Of a stretch of 64,000 nucleotides of DNA, positions 1 through 12,500 are shown one piece after another. Source of the DNA: Zingiber officinale (taxonomy: Eukaryota > Streptophyta > Magnoliopsida > Zingiberales > Zingiberaceae). The notes under the pieces are model-generated. The model made no database searches and was not told where the DNA came from. It saw nothing but the letters and a program-made list of their open reading frames with translations. Positions within the stretch are counted from its first letter, which is position 1, and the number at the start of each line of letters is the position of its first letter. The position numbers and the translations under genes are program-made. The stretch is from contig NC_055998.1 of assembly GCF_018446385.1 (NCBI RefSeq), positions 73,588,744-73,652,743 on the forward strand. The letters are read 5' to 3'.

Positions 1-233
1 GATTTATGTTTGTACCAACTGTGTAGGCTGAGTATTATATTTTTGTTGTCTTCCGCTGTGATTTTAGTCAGCCGTGTGGGTTGTTTAATATATTTAACTG
101 TGTGGTTGTGTATATATTCCAGCCGTGTTGGCTGATATATTCTTGTGAATGTAGATATGATTCAGATTGTCATTGGTAGAGGGGAGATGTTGTCGGATTT
201 TCCTCTGGCAGGGGATTCCCCCGGGGCGTGACA
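1..233. repeat. Possible 3' end of an LTR (partial)
   Basis: The first 233 bases carry short repeated units built on CCGTGTGGCTG followed by ATAT tracts. They end in a GC-rich stretch that closes with GTGACA, after which the base composition drops abruptly to AT-rich. That ending resembles LTR ends of some Ty3/gypsy chromoviruses. No partner LTR, primer-binding site or target duplication is visible, so the call is tentative. Confidence 0.3.
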
Positions 234-2600
234 ATCAACCTATAGTTGTGTGAGATAATTTTAATGTCGTATTAAGTTAATTAAGTTAAGTTTAATTAGT
301 TAATGATTAAGGATTAAGGATTAATAATTGATTGAGTTAGATTTCAGTTAAATTTGGTTTGAGTTAATTTCATATTAACTTTTAAATTCATTGTTAATTG
401 ATTAAATTATTGTTTTGATTTTACTCTTAAAATTATTAGTTTTAATTGATTCAAATTATAAAGTTGATTAAAGATTGATTAAGTTACTTGATTTAGGATT
501 TAAATTCATAATTTATTGATAAAGAAATTAGTTTATTATTATCTTTAGTAAATGATAATATTATTTTGAATTAAAGTAATTAATTGATTATTTTTTAAGT
601 CAATGTTAAATAATTTATTAATTAGTTTCTAACTATTTCTTTAGGCTTAGAATTGAATATTTATTTTGTTTTATTATTCTCTGAATTAATTATTATTTTG
701 TTTAATTAATTTTGGTGACTTTTTAACTTAGATTCAAATGTAATTATTTGATTAAAGTTTATTATTGTTTTGAGGGATTTAATTAAGTGTTTAGTATTAA
801 GTTAAAATTTAAAGTTAATTAGTTTAAAGTAATTGGTTAATTTATCAATTAATTTTAAATCTAATTAATTAAGGTGGGTTTTATATTCAGTATTACTTTT
901 GAATATCAAGTGATTTATCAATTAATTTTAATTAATTTATTAATTGAATGGGTTAAATAGTTGATTTATTTAGAATTGATTATTAGTTTTATTAATTTTC
1001 TTTGTTAGCTTTTTATATTAATTTAATTTAGATTGGTTTGGAATATTAGGAATTCTTGAAAAATGTCAGTTAACTGTTAGATTAAAATTTAGCTTTTAGT
1101 TTTTTTACGAACAAATTTATAGGATAAGTTTCTAAACTATGGTGAGTCACAATGCACATCATTAGAGTAATTATATTTGAGATAACTTTTTAAAAAAGAT
1201 TAATCCAAACAACTTAATACTAGGTTTTGGTCAAACTAGCTCATGTTTGATTGGGATAACTTCTGTCAGATCCAATAGATCTAGTGCACTAGATTGAACA
1301 CATAATTCAATTTAGACATGTCTTAAATAAAAATTATTTAACGTATTATTATCTCAATTCATTCTGATATTATGTTATTAAGATTTGTTAAACATTTGAC
1401 AAACTTTCGTAGACCGTTTTAAAATTAAAGTTTGATGAAACTAATATATTCGGACGTATATGGATTGTTTACTACGACATCTTAGAATGCACATATGTAT
1501 TTTTATCATATTCGATTTGGTGGTGAGTACTATAGCCAATATAATGGATTAGACAAATAAGGTTTTAATTTTTTTACGAATTACCTTCCGCGTGTGGTGA
1601 GTGCTATGTCTTGCATAGCACGCCTAATCAAAATAGTGTAGCTATGCGGTGACATCAAATTTTTAAAGACGTAATAAGAAATATGACTGTCTTCTTTTGT
1701 TTTTCTATAGGAGTGTTTTTAGGATGGGACACTCAAAACTAAAGTATAACTATTTAATTAGAATGTCTAATAAAACAATGTCTAAAACCAGTTAAACAAC
1801 TTCAAAGGGGCAATTTTGTATATGGACTTAGTTCACAAACATACATATGAACACAAGGATCCCATCTTTACTCTCATTGTAGCTCTTTCCTAGTCAGACC
1901 TCACTCACTAATCCAAAATACCTACCAAACATACAGCACTATCCAACTTGTTGAGATGCCTCACAAAGTGTGTTGCCCACTCTATTTCATCACCTTTTAC
2001 TTTTATTTCCTTTTAATCTCATCCACCAAATATTCATGTGTGGCAGTGGCACTCATATCGAATGTAAAATTATTATCAATCGTCATACAAACTTAAACTC
2101 CTCACAATTCAATTAGCTAGAGATCTTGATCTAAATCGAATTCACTTATCACTAAACTAAACATTAACATATGCTTGGTAGCTAATGAGCATTTTGTGCA
2201 ACTTGTCTTTACTCATGGCAAAAGTTCATTATTCTTTTAGCATCTCCATTATCAAAAGCACAAGCAACTCACGAAGAAAAACTAACGCGAAGGGAAGCTT
2301 CACACACAAATCACGTAAAGTAGGTCACGAAGGATTGAGAATTAAGTAGGTCATGAAGGAATAATTGGATTAATAAACTGTGATTAACTTGTAATGAATA
2401 ATTATTAGTCAATGGATCCGTTGTTATTTAAATATATTTTTTTGGAAGTAATTAATTAATGATTATTTTATTTGCCCTGTCTAAATTTATGAAAATGTCA
2501 GTAAAAAAATAACTGCAAGTACAGGGTCAATATCGTCCCAAAAAAAAGTCCAGCGCAGGAAGGGGACAAATTTTGTTTATATTAGAACACATAAACGACG
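234..2600. other. AT-rich intergenic spacer upstream of the UBC gene
   Basis: Very AT-rich sequence dominated by TTAATT and GATTAA words, with no open frame that looks coding and no retroelement motif. A short imperfect palindrome around the words TGCTATG and CATAGCA lies near 1600-1625. The last few hundred bases must contain the promoter of the downstream gene; an A/T-rich run near 2425-2450 could supply a TATA element, but none is convincing. Confidence 0.5.
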
Positions 2601-2635
2601 CCTTGTTTTTTCTCAATTCCCTCTGCGTCCTCTTC

Positions 2636-2662
2636 GCTGCTGCTGCTGCTGCTGCTGCAGCC
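2636..2662 (+). repeat. (CTG)n trinucleotide run in the UBC 5' leader
   Basis: A run of about eight CTG triplets followed by GCC/CCG-rich sequence lies 40-65 bases before the ATG of the ubiquitin-conjugating enzyme gene, inside the likely 5' UTR. Such runs are often length-polymorphic between individuals. Confidence 0.75.
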
Positions 2663-2700
2663 GCCTCCGCCGCCGTCGCCCGCCCGCCGCCTGTCGAAGC

Positions 2701-5700
2701 ATGACCAGCTCCTCCGCCGCATCGCGCAAGGTACTTCCTTTTTTTTCTGTCTCCCTCCGTTCCTCCATCGCTGGTTAGATTCCTTTTCCGATGGTTGATT
2801 TTCGATCGCAGGTCCTGGGCAAGATCGCCTGCAACAGGCTCCAGAAAGAGCTGGTGGAGTGGCAAGTCAGCCCTCCGGCGGGATTCAAGCACAAGGTCTC
2901 CGATAACCTCCAAAGGTTGTTGCCGCTTGGTCTTCGCATCCCTTTCGCTTCTGATTTTTGGTAGTTGACTTGATGTCTGCCTTCTTTTTTCTCCCCCAAA
3001 GGTGGGTGGTTGATGTGATCGGAGCGCCCGGGACGCTGTACACGAACGAGAAGTACCAGCTGCAGGTTGATTTCCCGGAGCATTATCCCATGGAATCACC
3101 GCAAGTGAGACGCATTTGGGGGGCAAAACTTCTTTCTGAGATAGGTTAATTAGGGTTTTGATTGATTGGGGTTTAATTTCAGGTCATATTTTTGCACCCT
3201 GCGCCTCTTCATCCGCACATCTACAGCAACGGCCATATTTGTTTAGGTAATTCACATTGCTTGAGTCAAAACAATAGTGATCTTAACTCATACAACACCA
3301 ACAAGTTGGCTATATGAATCCTCTTACGCGGTTCCTTTATATTTAAATAAATTTTATCATTTTTCATAGTTGCTAATAAGTCTTCTTTAATCTTACTCTT
3401 ATTTAAAGGGTGTGTTGGTTATAGTTTCGCATTGCTTATCCATACCATCTTATGATTTACTGTAATCATAAAGTTTACCGGATACTATTCCATTGCAAAT
3501 TGCAAGACTAGTGTTTTACCTTCCAAATTGTGTGATAGATATTAGGTTGTCTCTATGCTAGCTTTTCGATACTCTTTCAGAGTTATTTTATATTTGGTTC
3601 TTGTTATGATAGCTATTTTTGGTTCTTGTTATGATAGCGTTCTATATGGCCATCAACTGAATTTAGATTGTCCTTTAATCAGTATCCTTTTTCTTGCTTG
3701 AATTCTCTGTCACAAAACCGGCTCCTTAATTTTTTTGTTCTACTCTGTTCAATGTTTCCTTTCTCATAGTCCTGGCTCATGCTTGTAAAATCGTGATCTT
3801 GGATTGTAGGTAGGATCCAGAAGGACAAATCGACCTAGGATCGTGCAGAATCAATTTTTGTAGTAGGATCGGTAGGATTGGTAGAATCGGAACAAAATTA
3901 GTAGGATCGTAATAGGATCGGAGCATAATCGGAATAGGATCGGTGGAAGCGTTGAGAGGTCAACTTTTGACTCGGATTGAACCACGGGGCCTATAATATA
4001 TCAAATCAAAGCTCGTTCAGAGATCTTTAATAAATTTCAAAGTTTATCCTTAACCACCTTATTTCAAACAACAAAAATATCATTTAAATCCTTTTCGGAG
4101 ACCCAGAAGATTTTATCTTTTTTTATTATCTTTTTTTCATCTTATTAGGGTTTTAAATTATTTAAACATATATTTAATTATGTTTGAGTTAGTTTTTGAT
4201 CAATAATATTCTGTCATTTCTTTTCTCCAAAATGATAGTTTTTGGATGCCTATTGTGTATTGTGTGGCATCAACAAGTCTTTAGAAGATTATTTTCGACG
4301 TTCATATTTGAATCAAAAGATTCAATAGCTTCTGTTATGTACGTTAGGTGCTTTGTTGACCTTTAAATTAGATCATCTTATAAACTAAGGAAATATTTTT
4401 GAGGTTGAATGTGTTATTATTATTATGTTAATAGAAATTTTATATTATTTCATTTTATGATATGAAAATATAAATATCACTACTGTGCGAGAATGGTAGT
4501 TAAATTACTAGTTAATTTAAATTTGTACATATAGTAATGTAATATGAGGTGTTGAGTGTAAATGATTGCATATATATGCAAAATTAGTTATCTATTTATA
4601 TGTAAATGAGTTTTTAGGTATTTTTTCTAATTATTGATTATGTATGATAAGATTTTAAGGGTTTTTGGTAGGATCATACGATTCTACGATCCGATCTTGA
4701 CCGATCCTGACCCTCAATCAATTCTGCGTAGGATCGCGATTCTACAAACTATTTGGATTAGAAGACTATATAGTGACATCAACTGAAAACAATATCATGA
4801 ATATCATCAAGTCGTGTTTACTCCCAACTATTTGTAGTCTACTACAGGACTCTTATGCTTTTATTGAACTCTATTCAAGGCTATATCAGTTACTAAAACT
4901 ACACCAATTTATATAACTAACTAAAAATCACTTGACGTCCTATCCAATCCGCTATTTTTGGTATCATCTTCATCTTCATCTTCATCTTCTTATTGCTAGT
5001 TCATATAGTTGTTTTCAGTAAAGAAAACCTGCATGGCGATAAATAATCTTAATATATAGCAAGTGATGGTGTGAGTGATCTTAGTCTAACTTACGAAACA
5101 GCCTAGTTTTCTCAAGCAAGATGTACACACAAAGAACTTATTCTTTATCAAGTTAGAAATAAGAACTACAAGAATATGTATGTTCGTAAAGATCCACTTG
5201 TTGATCTACAAGACGAGTATATTGAAAATGCATGGTTCCTTCACTCTACAGATGCATATTGCATTACTAAAATGAAGTATCTGCTTGGTATCTAAACTTC
5301 ACAAGAAATCTAAAAATCTCAGTTCTTTTTCTTACCAAACCAAAATCAAATTCCATTGGAATAACAATGGAATTGTTTCATAATAGACTGAATTCTGAGG
5401 CCTTGCTGTATTTTTTTCCCCATAAATCCTTGGGTTAATATCATTTGTTCACATTTGCGAATGGGAGAAGAACATCATGAGATAGTTTCCGAAAGTTGTA
5501 TTCTGTTAACATTCTCATTTGGTGCCTTTAACAGACATCTTGTATGACTCCTGGTCTCCGGCAATGACTGTAAGCTCCGTGTGCGTCAGCATTTTGTCCA
5601 TGTTATCCAGTTCAACCGTGAAGGTCTCTCTACACACACTCTTGCACATTAAATTACTAAGCATTCACATGTTTCATGACATTGATACTGAAATCTGTCC

Positions 5701-5807
5701 TGTGGCTGCAGCAACGACCGCCTGATAACGATCGGTATGTGAAGACCTGTCGGAATGGCCGATCTCCCAAGGAGACCAGGTGGTGGTTCCATGACGACAA
5801 AGTGTGA
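2701..5807 (+). CDS. UBC16: Ubiquitin-conjugating enzyme E2, UBC16-like (6 exons)
   Basis: An E2 enzyme takes ubiquitin from E1 as a thioester on its active cysteine and passes it, with an E3, to substrates in the cytosol or nucleus. Exons fitted with GT/AG borders are 2701-2730, 2812-2915, 3002-3104, 3183-3246, 5535-5623 and 5712-5807. They give 161 residues, the length I recall for Arabidopsis UBC16. The UBC fold is recognisable by YQLQVDFPEHYPMESPQ (about residues 63-79) and SNGHICLDILYDSWSP, whose Cys99 is the catalytic cysteine. The tripeptide before it reads HPH rather than the usual HPN, as I recall for the UBC15-18 plant group. The C-terminus is RWWFHDDKV. All exon phases join without a stop. 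Intron 4 is 2.3 kb and contains a TIR-bounded insertion. The gene converges with the golgin gene downstream. Which of the near-identical UBC15-18 paralogues it matches cannot be settled by eye. Confidence 0.95.
3783..4747. mobile_element. TIR-bounded non-autonomous DNA element in UBC intron 4
   Basis: The left end TTGTAAAATCGTGATCTT and the reverse complement of the right end TTGTAGAATCGCGATCCT match at 15 of 18 positions. Just inside both ends are many imperfect copies of TAGGATCG: near 3808-3945 in direct orientation and near 4670-4740 in inverted orientation. The middle is AT-rich and noncoding. Subterminal repeats of this kind are common in hAT and Mutator-type non-autonomous elements. 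No clean target-site duplication is visible, so the superfamily is left open. Confidence 0.5.
4964..4990. repeat. (TCATCT)n microsatellite in UBC intron 4
   Basis: Four tandem units of the hexamer TCATCT, a simple-sequence repeat inside the long fourth intron. Confidence 0.7.
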
Positions 5808-6518
5808 TGTTTACTGAAAAATATCATGTGTCGTTCTCCTTCAATCTGTGTTTTGGGAGGATGATTTGCTTTAAAATGTTTTTAATCTTAATCATACTCT
5901 TTTTTTTCCATGTAATTATAAAGGAAAGATTTTAGCTTGACTTGAATGGATATATTATGATGGCAGTGTGGAATTGGAATTACTCACAGTTTTGGTGCCC
6001 ATGAGTTTTCCGCACGCCCAAGAGCCGCCTGGCAAGAAGGTTCCCCTGTCGATGCCTGTGGCATCGCCAATGCTCCTTGCATCACCCCACGGAGCTCGCC
6101 TCTGTCGATGCCTGTTTACTTGCTGTTTTCCTTATTTTTATTTCACATTTTCGTTAATCTTTAAATGCATTAACAGTAGCTTCTGCTTCTTGAACAATAA
6201 TTGTGACTAAACAAGTTTTTTTTAAAAAAAAAAAAGTTCCATACAAGTGAGCGACTATACACAATCAGGAAATCAGACAAGCTGAAAGAACAAGCTAGTT
6301 GGATATCGAACTCATACTAACATTTCCATTCTCATGATTTGTAAATACCAATCAAGAGTTTGAGGTGAATGCATTGTCATGGTTATTGAAAAAAAATGAT
6401 TTGCAAGAAAAAAATATAGCATTTACATTTAATAAGAAGACAAAAGGGGGAAATGAAGAGTAATTTATGGAACCGACTCGACATTGGAGACCATGTAAAC
6501 CTGAAACTAAACTCCACC
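5808..6518. other. Convergent 3' ends of the UBC and golgin genes
   Basis: This 0.7-kb stretch must hold the 3' UTRs of both genes. It contains T-rich tracts after the UBC stop, an A-run near 6222-6234, and a short GC-rich island at 5998-6110 that holds two copies of CTGTCGATGCCTGT. An 80-codon frame spans the island but has no recognisable protein features. Confidence 0.5.
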
Positions 6519-9500
6519 TCAAGCCAAGCTTGATTTGAGTCCCATAGAAGCAGCAACTTCTTTGGCAGCATCTCTGTCTGCTTGTTCCTATACATTAGAG
6601 AGGAATTTAGAAGTTTATTTGTAAAGACTACACCGACATGCTATTAACACAGCACAGCAAGAAGATATTGTCGAGGAAACAAGAATGAATATGGAGCGGG
6701 TGTTCCAACCTGAAGGTGATGCAACAAGTACATCAAGAAGAGATGCACAAATACCTGCAAAAATTCCATTGTGCCAAATGCATTAGATGTTTTTGAGTCG
6801 TGCACAATTAAATTTCATTTAGAAAGGCATATATGACAATCCTGACCAGATAGCATAGCAGGATGACTCGAGCAGTTGGATACCGCCACAAAAATCTTGT
6901 GGCACGGACAGCTCCTGAATCTAAAATTTTTGCAGCTCTTTGCAACTGAGAGCATATTTGCACATTAGGAAAAGGTATCTAGTGGGGGGAAGGAGATGAG
7001 GAAAGGATATGAAATAGGAGATTCACCTGTTTGTGTGCACCAATCATGTGTCGATGGTACAAGGGAAGAGGCCTGCAAAACACCCATTAGTTGCAACAGT
7101 TTGGTGGAGCTTCAACCATTACGAACAATGAAGGAAATGGAACGACATGTTGAAGGACCTTTACAGAAATAGCAATAGCAATTTCTTTGGTTAAAGTAAA
7201 CCTTACATTTACATATGCTACAAGTTGAAGTACACAAAATAAATACTTCTTGTGAGGTAGTACTGGATATCATTTTGTAGGGGTACCATTCTTCCCGCTA
7301 AGTCAGGTAGATAACATAAAATTGTCACAACTATTCTAGCATTTTGATGCAGAATTTATTGTCAATTACAGACATCAAGATTACCGTTTGGTGTATTAGG
7401 AAAAGAAAAGGATCATAAAATGAAGTTATCTTACTCCAAAGCTTTTATGTCAGTATCTTCTTCCCATGATGTAGAAGCTCTGTTGGCAACCCGACTCCTT
7501 TCTGCTTCTATCTATCGAATAGAGATCATTATTACATGTGAGGTGATAATGAACTTTCTAAGGAGACTAGTAGTTTTTAACAGAAAGATGTTAGTATGTG
7601 AATTATGACCTGTAATTCTTGAAGGTGTTTTTGTTCCTTTATTAATTGGAACTCCAAAGCTGCTTTTTCACTCGTCATGGTTTCTAATTGTGTTTGCTTA
7701 TGATACTGCAGAAACATTCATGAGATGGAAATACCCACAAGCAAAGAACTAATGCAGCCTGTATCCCTATTAGTATGTAACGAGTAACTTACCAGCAAAT
7801 CAGTCAATTCACGATATCGTTTCTCAAGTTCCATATGTTCCTGCAAAATATATGCCAGAACAATTTTAGAAGCAATCAGCAGGAGCACATAATTTGTTAA
7901 CTAAAGTAAAGAAAGATATTTTGCACGGAGAGAATGACAAAGTATCTAAGACCATTGTAGCTTATTTGTTCTTTGTAATCCAAGTGTGACACAACAAGAT
8001 GAAGATGACTATTTCTTCAAAAGAAACTAAGGTGATAAATCTGGTTGCAATGAGATATTCAACGCTGAGATAGGTCACAAATCGGGTTATCTTGCTTATA
8101 ATCCTTAAGTTACCACTATGAGGATTAAGTGGCTTGGCCAAGATTAACAATCCACATATACGCGAATGGAAAAGGAAACGATCAAAGACATGAAGCGAGA
8201 AAACAAAATCTACAAACCTGTCTTGAATAGTGTTCTGAGTCCCTTTTTATCCCAGCCATCTCTACTCTCATCTTCTGTAACTCAGCCTGTCAAACCATAA
8301 TTACCATGATAATGTTGCATTGGAAATTCAGGTGATAGACAAGAATAGAGTTCCACTTATATAAGCCTTAACATCTTGGAGTTGTGAAGCATGGTAATGC
8401 TGTGTCTAGAGTAGTAGCAACAAAGTCAAGAATCGGGAAAGCACCTCTAAGTAGCTAATCTTGTTCTCTGCGTCTCTTTGTCCTCGACGTGCACGGTCCA
8501 CTTCTTCCTGCCATGCCTGCATCTTAAGTTTGAAAAACACGAGACGAAGATTATTTAACCTTCATCAGTAGCTTTACTACTTCTGTAGTAACCTCAATGC
8601 TAAACTTGTACTGCTATTACTATAACTAAAAGAAAGTGAAAATAAACAATTTCTTTTAATATTGAATTTGTTGATTAAGGGTGTAAATAATATGGTCAAA
8701 AGCTCATTTTTACAAGAAACTTAACGGTTTTGCACAATGAAGACTGAAGAATCCTGAAAACAAGCCATGAATTCCAACTATTTAAGATATGCTACGAGGA
8801 TCTTATCCTGCTAAATAAACTGAAGAATCTTGAATGCCACCTATAAAGGATCCTACATAAATTTAACCATGGAGAAAAATAAAGGTTAAGGTGGATGAAA
8901 CTGCGTGAAGGTATTGACCTCTTCTGAGACTAATGGATAGTGCTTAAAAGGTGGCCAATGAGCAAAGGGCAAGTCATCTGACAAGTCTTACAAAGATATA
9001 AACCATATGTAGGAATTCTTGAGAATTGAAAATTGTGACCTTCTACAAATCTGTGAATGCTCACTGTGCAAACAACATAGCCAGAGGCCAGAAAAGTATA
9101 TGTGATCTTCAATTAAACCTATTCCTTATGTACTACATACACATTCATTGGTAGCAAAGGTGAAACTGTCAACTTGGCGGCCTTCCAAGGTGACCCCTAC
9201 GGTCTAGAAAGGAGATAAATCACGGGGGCTTCACCCAACACATGCAAGGAGGGGTTGAGGTAACCAGTGGGGCATTCTGCACCCGCTGGGAATCAACCCC
9301 CGTACATACACATTCATGAATAAATGGAAAATGGATAAAGCAATCTCAGGCATTGTTTAGAATTAATCTTTTCTAGTTTCTACTGATACATCAACTGTAG
9401 TTAGTTTTATGCATGAAGTCAACTGATTGAAAAAGGAATATATATATATATATTACTTGAAGGATTTGATTAGCTTCTTCAGAAGACTTCTTTTGCTCGC

Positions 9501-12500
9501 GTCGGTTACGAGCTTCAAGATCTTGTAGCTCTTGGTTCAGAGAAGAATTTTCTACCTGTTAAAAGTGTATTATATATATTATTTGATTTTTTTTTCCAAG
9601 TCAAAACCATCTAAATTTAGCAACGGTCTATCTCACCTCAAGCAAAGCTAATTTATGCTCCAGCTCTGCAGCTCTTGATGTACTTTCCTCAGCTGCTCTC
9701 TAAATATTAACAAATAAAATAAGATTAAACAAAGTGAAAACATCAGATTTCTAATACATTGAAATAAGAAGACTTTGGTTAATCAATAGAATGTTTATGC
9801 TGAAGCTTGAATAACTTTTTTGTATACGTTAGTCAACTGAGATTTTCTTCAGAAACATGAATCATTTAGGAGTAAAAAGTGATATTTGCTTTCACTGACT
9901 CAACAATGAGACCCAAAATGTGTTAGATTGTGAGAGCAATTGGTGGAACATTACTCTCGAGTAAAACCATATATTTTAGAAAATAAATTTAGAGCTCACA
10001 TGCCGAATTCTAGAGTCTGAAAAAGATAAATACTCCATGTCATTTTAAGAAATATGATGTCAATACTTTGTTAATGCTGCATTCTGACAGGTGGCACAGT
10101 AAGGAAAATGTCATTCGTGAAATTTAGTAGAAAAAGGAACAAGAAAGATACTAAGGTGTAGATAATCGGCAAAACAGATGTATAGCGCATAAAAACTACC
10201 TGGATTCTAGCTAGAGCATTAGATGACTCAACAGCTCGATGCTCTAGTTCTACTTCTCTTTCTACCGCTGCCTGTTCATTTTGACAACAGTCAGAAGCAA
10301 GATAAAAAGGACCTGTAAAAGATACCTCTAGGTTGTACTACTCTACCATTTTAGTAGCATTGTGTGCAGCACGCTCTTCTTCAGCTCGACGTTCAGCAGA
10401 AGCAATCTCTTCACGCAAAGCCTGTCAAACAAAAGTTTTCACAGCTGAGTTTGAGAGTGTAATAATCTAAAATTATGAGACAGCAATGCCAATTCATAGA
10501 AGAGCAATACCATTCAGTATCCAATATTACCTGTATGACGCGAGTCTCAGTTAATTCACGGCCCCTTCTCATAGTATCCATGTCATTCTGCTACAAATAA
10601 AAAGGACATGTAATTTCTTGCAAACAAACTTGTGTCTTGAGCAATAACAAAACCAATATGAATTCAATTGTGTATGTCAGTTCCTGGGTTAAGAAGTAGA
10701 ACTACATTTGGTCCTACAGTAAGGAAAACATCTAATAAATTACTAGGAACTAAAGTTGAGATGGTTGTGCAGGATACCTGGAGAGATAAAACAAGAAAAG
10801 TATCATTATATACGAGCAACAAAATCTAGTTCTAATAGCTGAATAAAAATAATCAAATTTCGAAGTTATATAAGTTCAATAAACTAAAGTTAACGGTATG
10901 AAGAACAAAAGGAAGACCAAACAACATAACTAAAAGAATATTAAATGATGAAGATATTAGAATTATAAGAAATTATAGAGTTCGATGGCAGATAAAACCA
11001 ACAAGGAAAACTAAATAAACTCTACCTAACATATGATCTGGGTATTAGAAATGAGAGGACTACACAAGTTAAATGGAGGGTAGATGTGAACACATAACAA
11101 TTGAAGTTTCAAAGTTGATATCTTCAGTAACTTTCTTTAAAGTCGTTGATGCACTCATGGCTCATACAGCTCTGACAGGATGCAACTGTCATATAGACAA
11201 TCAGATTCGTAACTTTGCTTTAAGAAATGGAGTGTGATTTTATTTTTTACCTGCAAGGATGCCAATGTTCCTTCGGAAGCAGCAGCTTCTTTCTTTAGAG
11301 CATCCAGTGAATTCACAAGAGTCTCAATTTCAGAATTTTTTGCAGCTAGAGCATCTGACATATTTGCTTCAACTCTTGCCGCTTCCGTTTTTGATAATGA
11401 TAAATCTTGCTGCAGTTGCTTTATGTGAGCTTCATAAGAACTATTCAATTCCCTCTGATCAACATATAAAATTGTGGTTAAAAGTGAGAAATGCCAGATA
11501 ATTGGTAGAACAAAAAGCTTGATTACTACAACTGTATAATATATAATATATAAGGGGCATAAAAACGTAGCTTACCTCAGAAACAAGAAGTTCTTCCAGC
11601 TGCTTGTTCTCAGCCTTGTACTCTTGAAGGCGGGTCGAAAGACCAGCACAAACCTGTAATCAAGTAAAATGGTCCAATCAACCAGAAGGTAAAATCTAGC
11701 TAGCTTAAGAAGAAATAAGCAAAGATAGGATGATGCCTCATATTATTTGTACCAAAGATGTCACTTGAAGCATTATGCCCTACTCCAGATATGAAAATTT
11801 CCCACTCTCAATCCTAACACCAGATTGCCAGAATCATATTGCCTAATCTTCTGTCAGAAAAGGGCCTAATTTCAACTTTGGACATTATTTTTTAACCAGA
11901 ACCCTTAGCTTATTTACCAGTTTAGCTGTTCCAATTAAAAACATTGTCTTCCCACTTGACAATTGATTTTGCATTAAAATTATCTTTTCTTAGAAGTATT
12001 CTGGCAGGAAAGGCCAGTATTACCAAGAACATATATATATATCTTAATTCATGTCATGCAGATTCTTATAAGCATTGTAGCTTATTCATATAGATGACGA
12101 GAAATTATTGTCACTGCCAGTAGCAAGCTCATTCTCAATGGTGGGCTTCTGTTAAAGGGGCAAATAGGTTTTCCTAGTTGGCTTATTGACTACATCAGAA
12201 GCAGTAACAAAGGTACTTAAGCTTATTTATACTCTGCTTACAAGTACTTGTAGATATTCATGTGGAACTTCCTGTTTCTCGAGTACAAACACAACTGACA
12301 TGATTAATTACAAGCACTGAGTCATTGACATATACAGCGACAATTCTGTAAAGCAACTAAAACTATCAGGTACCAAAATAATGTACTAAACTAGTTTTCC
12401 TTGATGCCTGCTGTTTTATAATGCATTCAAATAAGCTCTGCACTTTCTGCAATATTTTATATAGTGTTCCTTTTTTAACAAATTAATAATGGTAAGCTAG

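Noticed and set aside
2527-3126. 199-codon minus-strand frame across the UBC 5' exons
   Set aside because: It is antisense to conserved UBC exons and its Ala run comes from the CTG/GCC repeat. No domain is recognisable.
5968-6210. 80-codon plus-strand frame after the UBC stop
   Set aside because: It lies in the 3' flank and has low-complexity content and no conserved motif.
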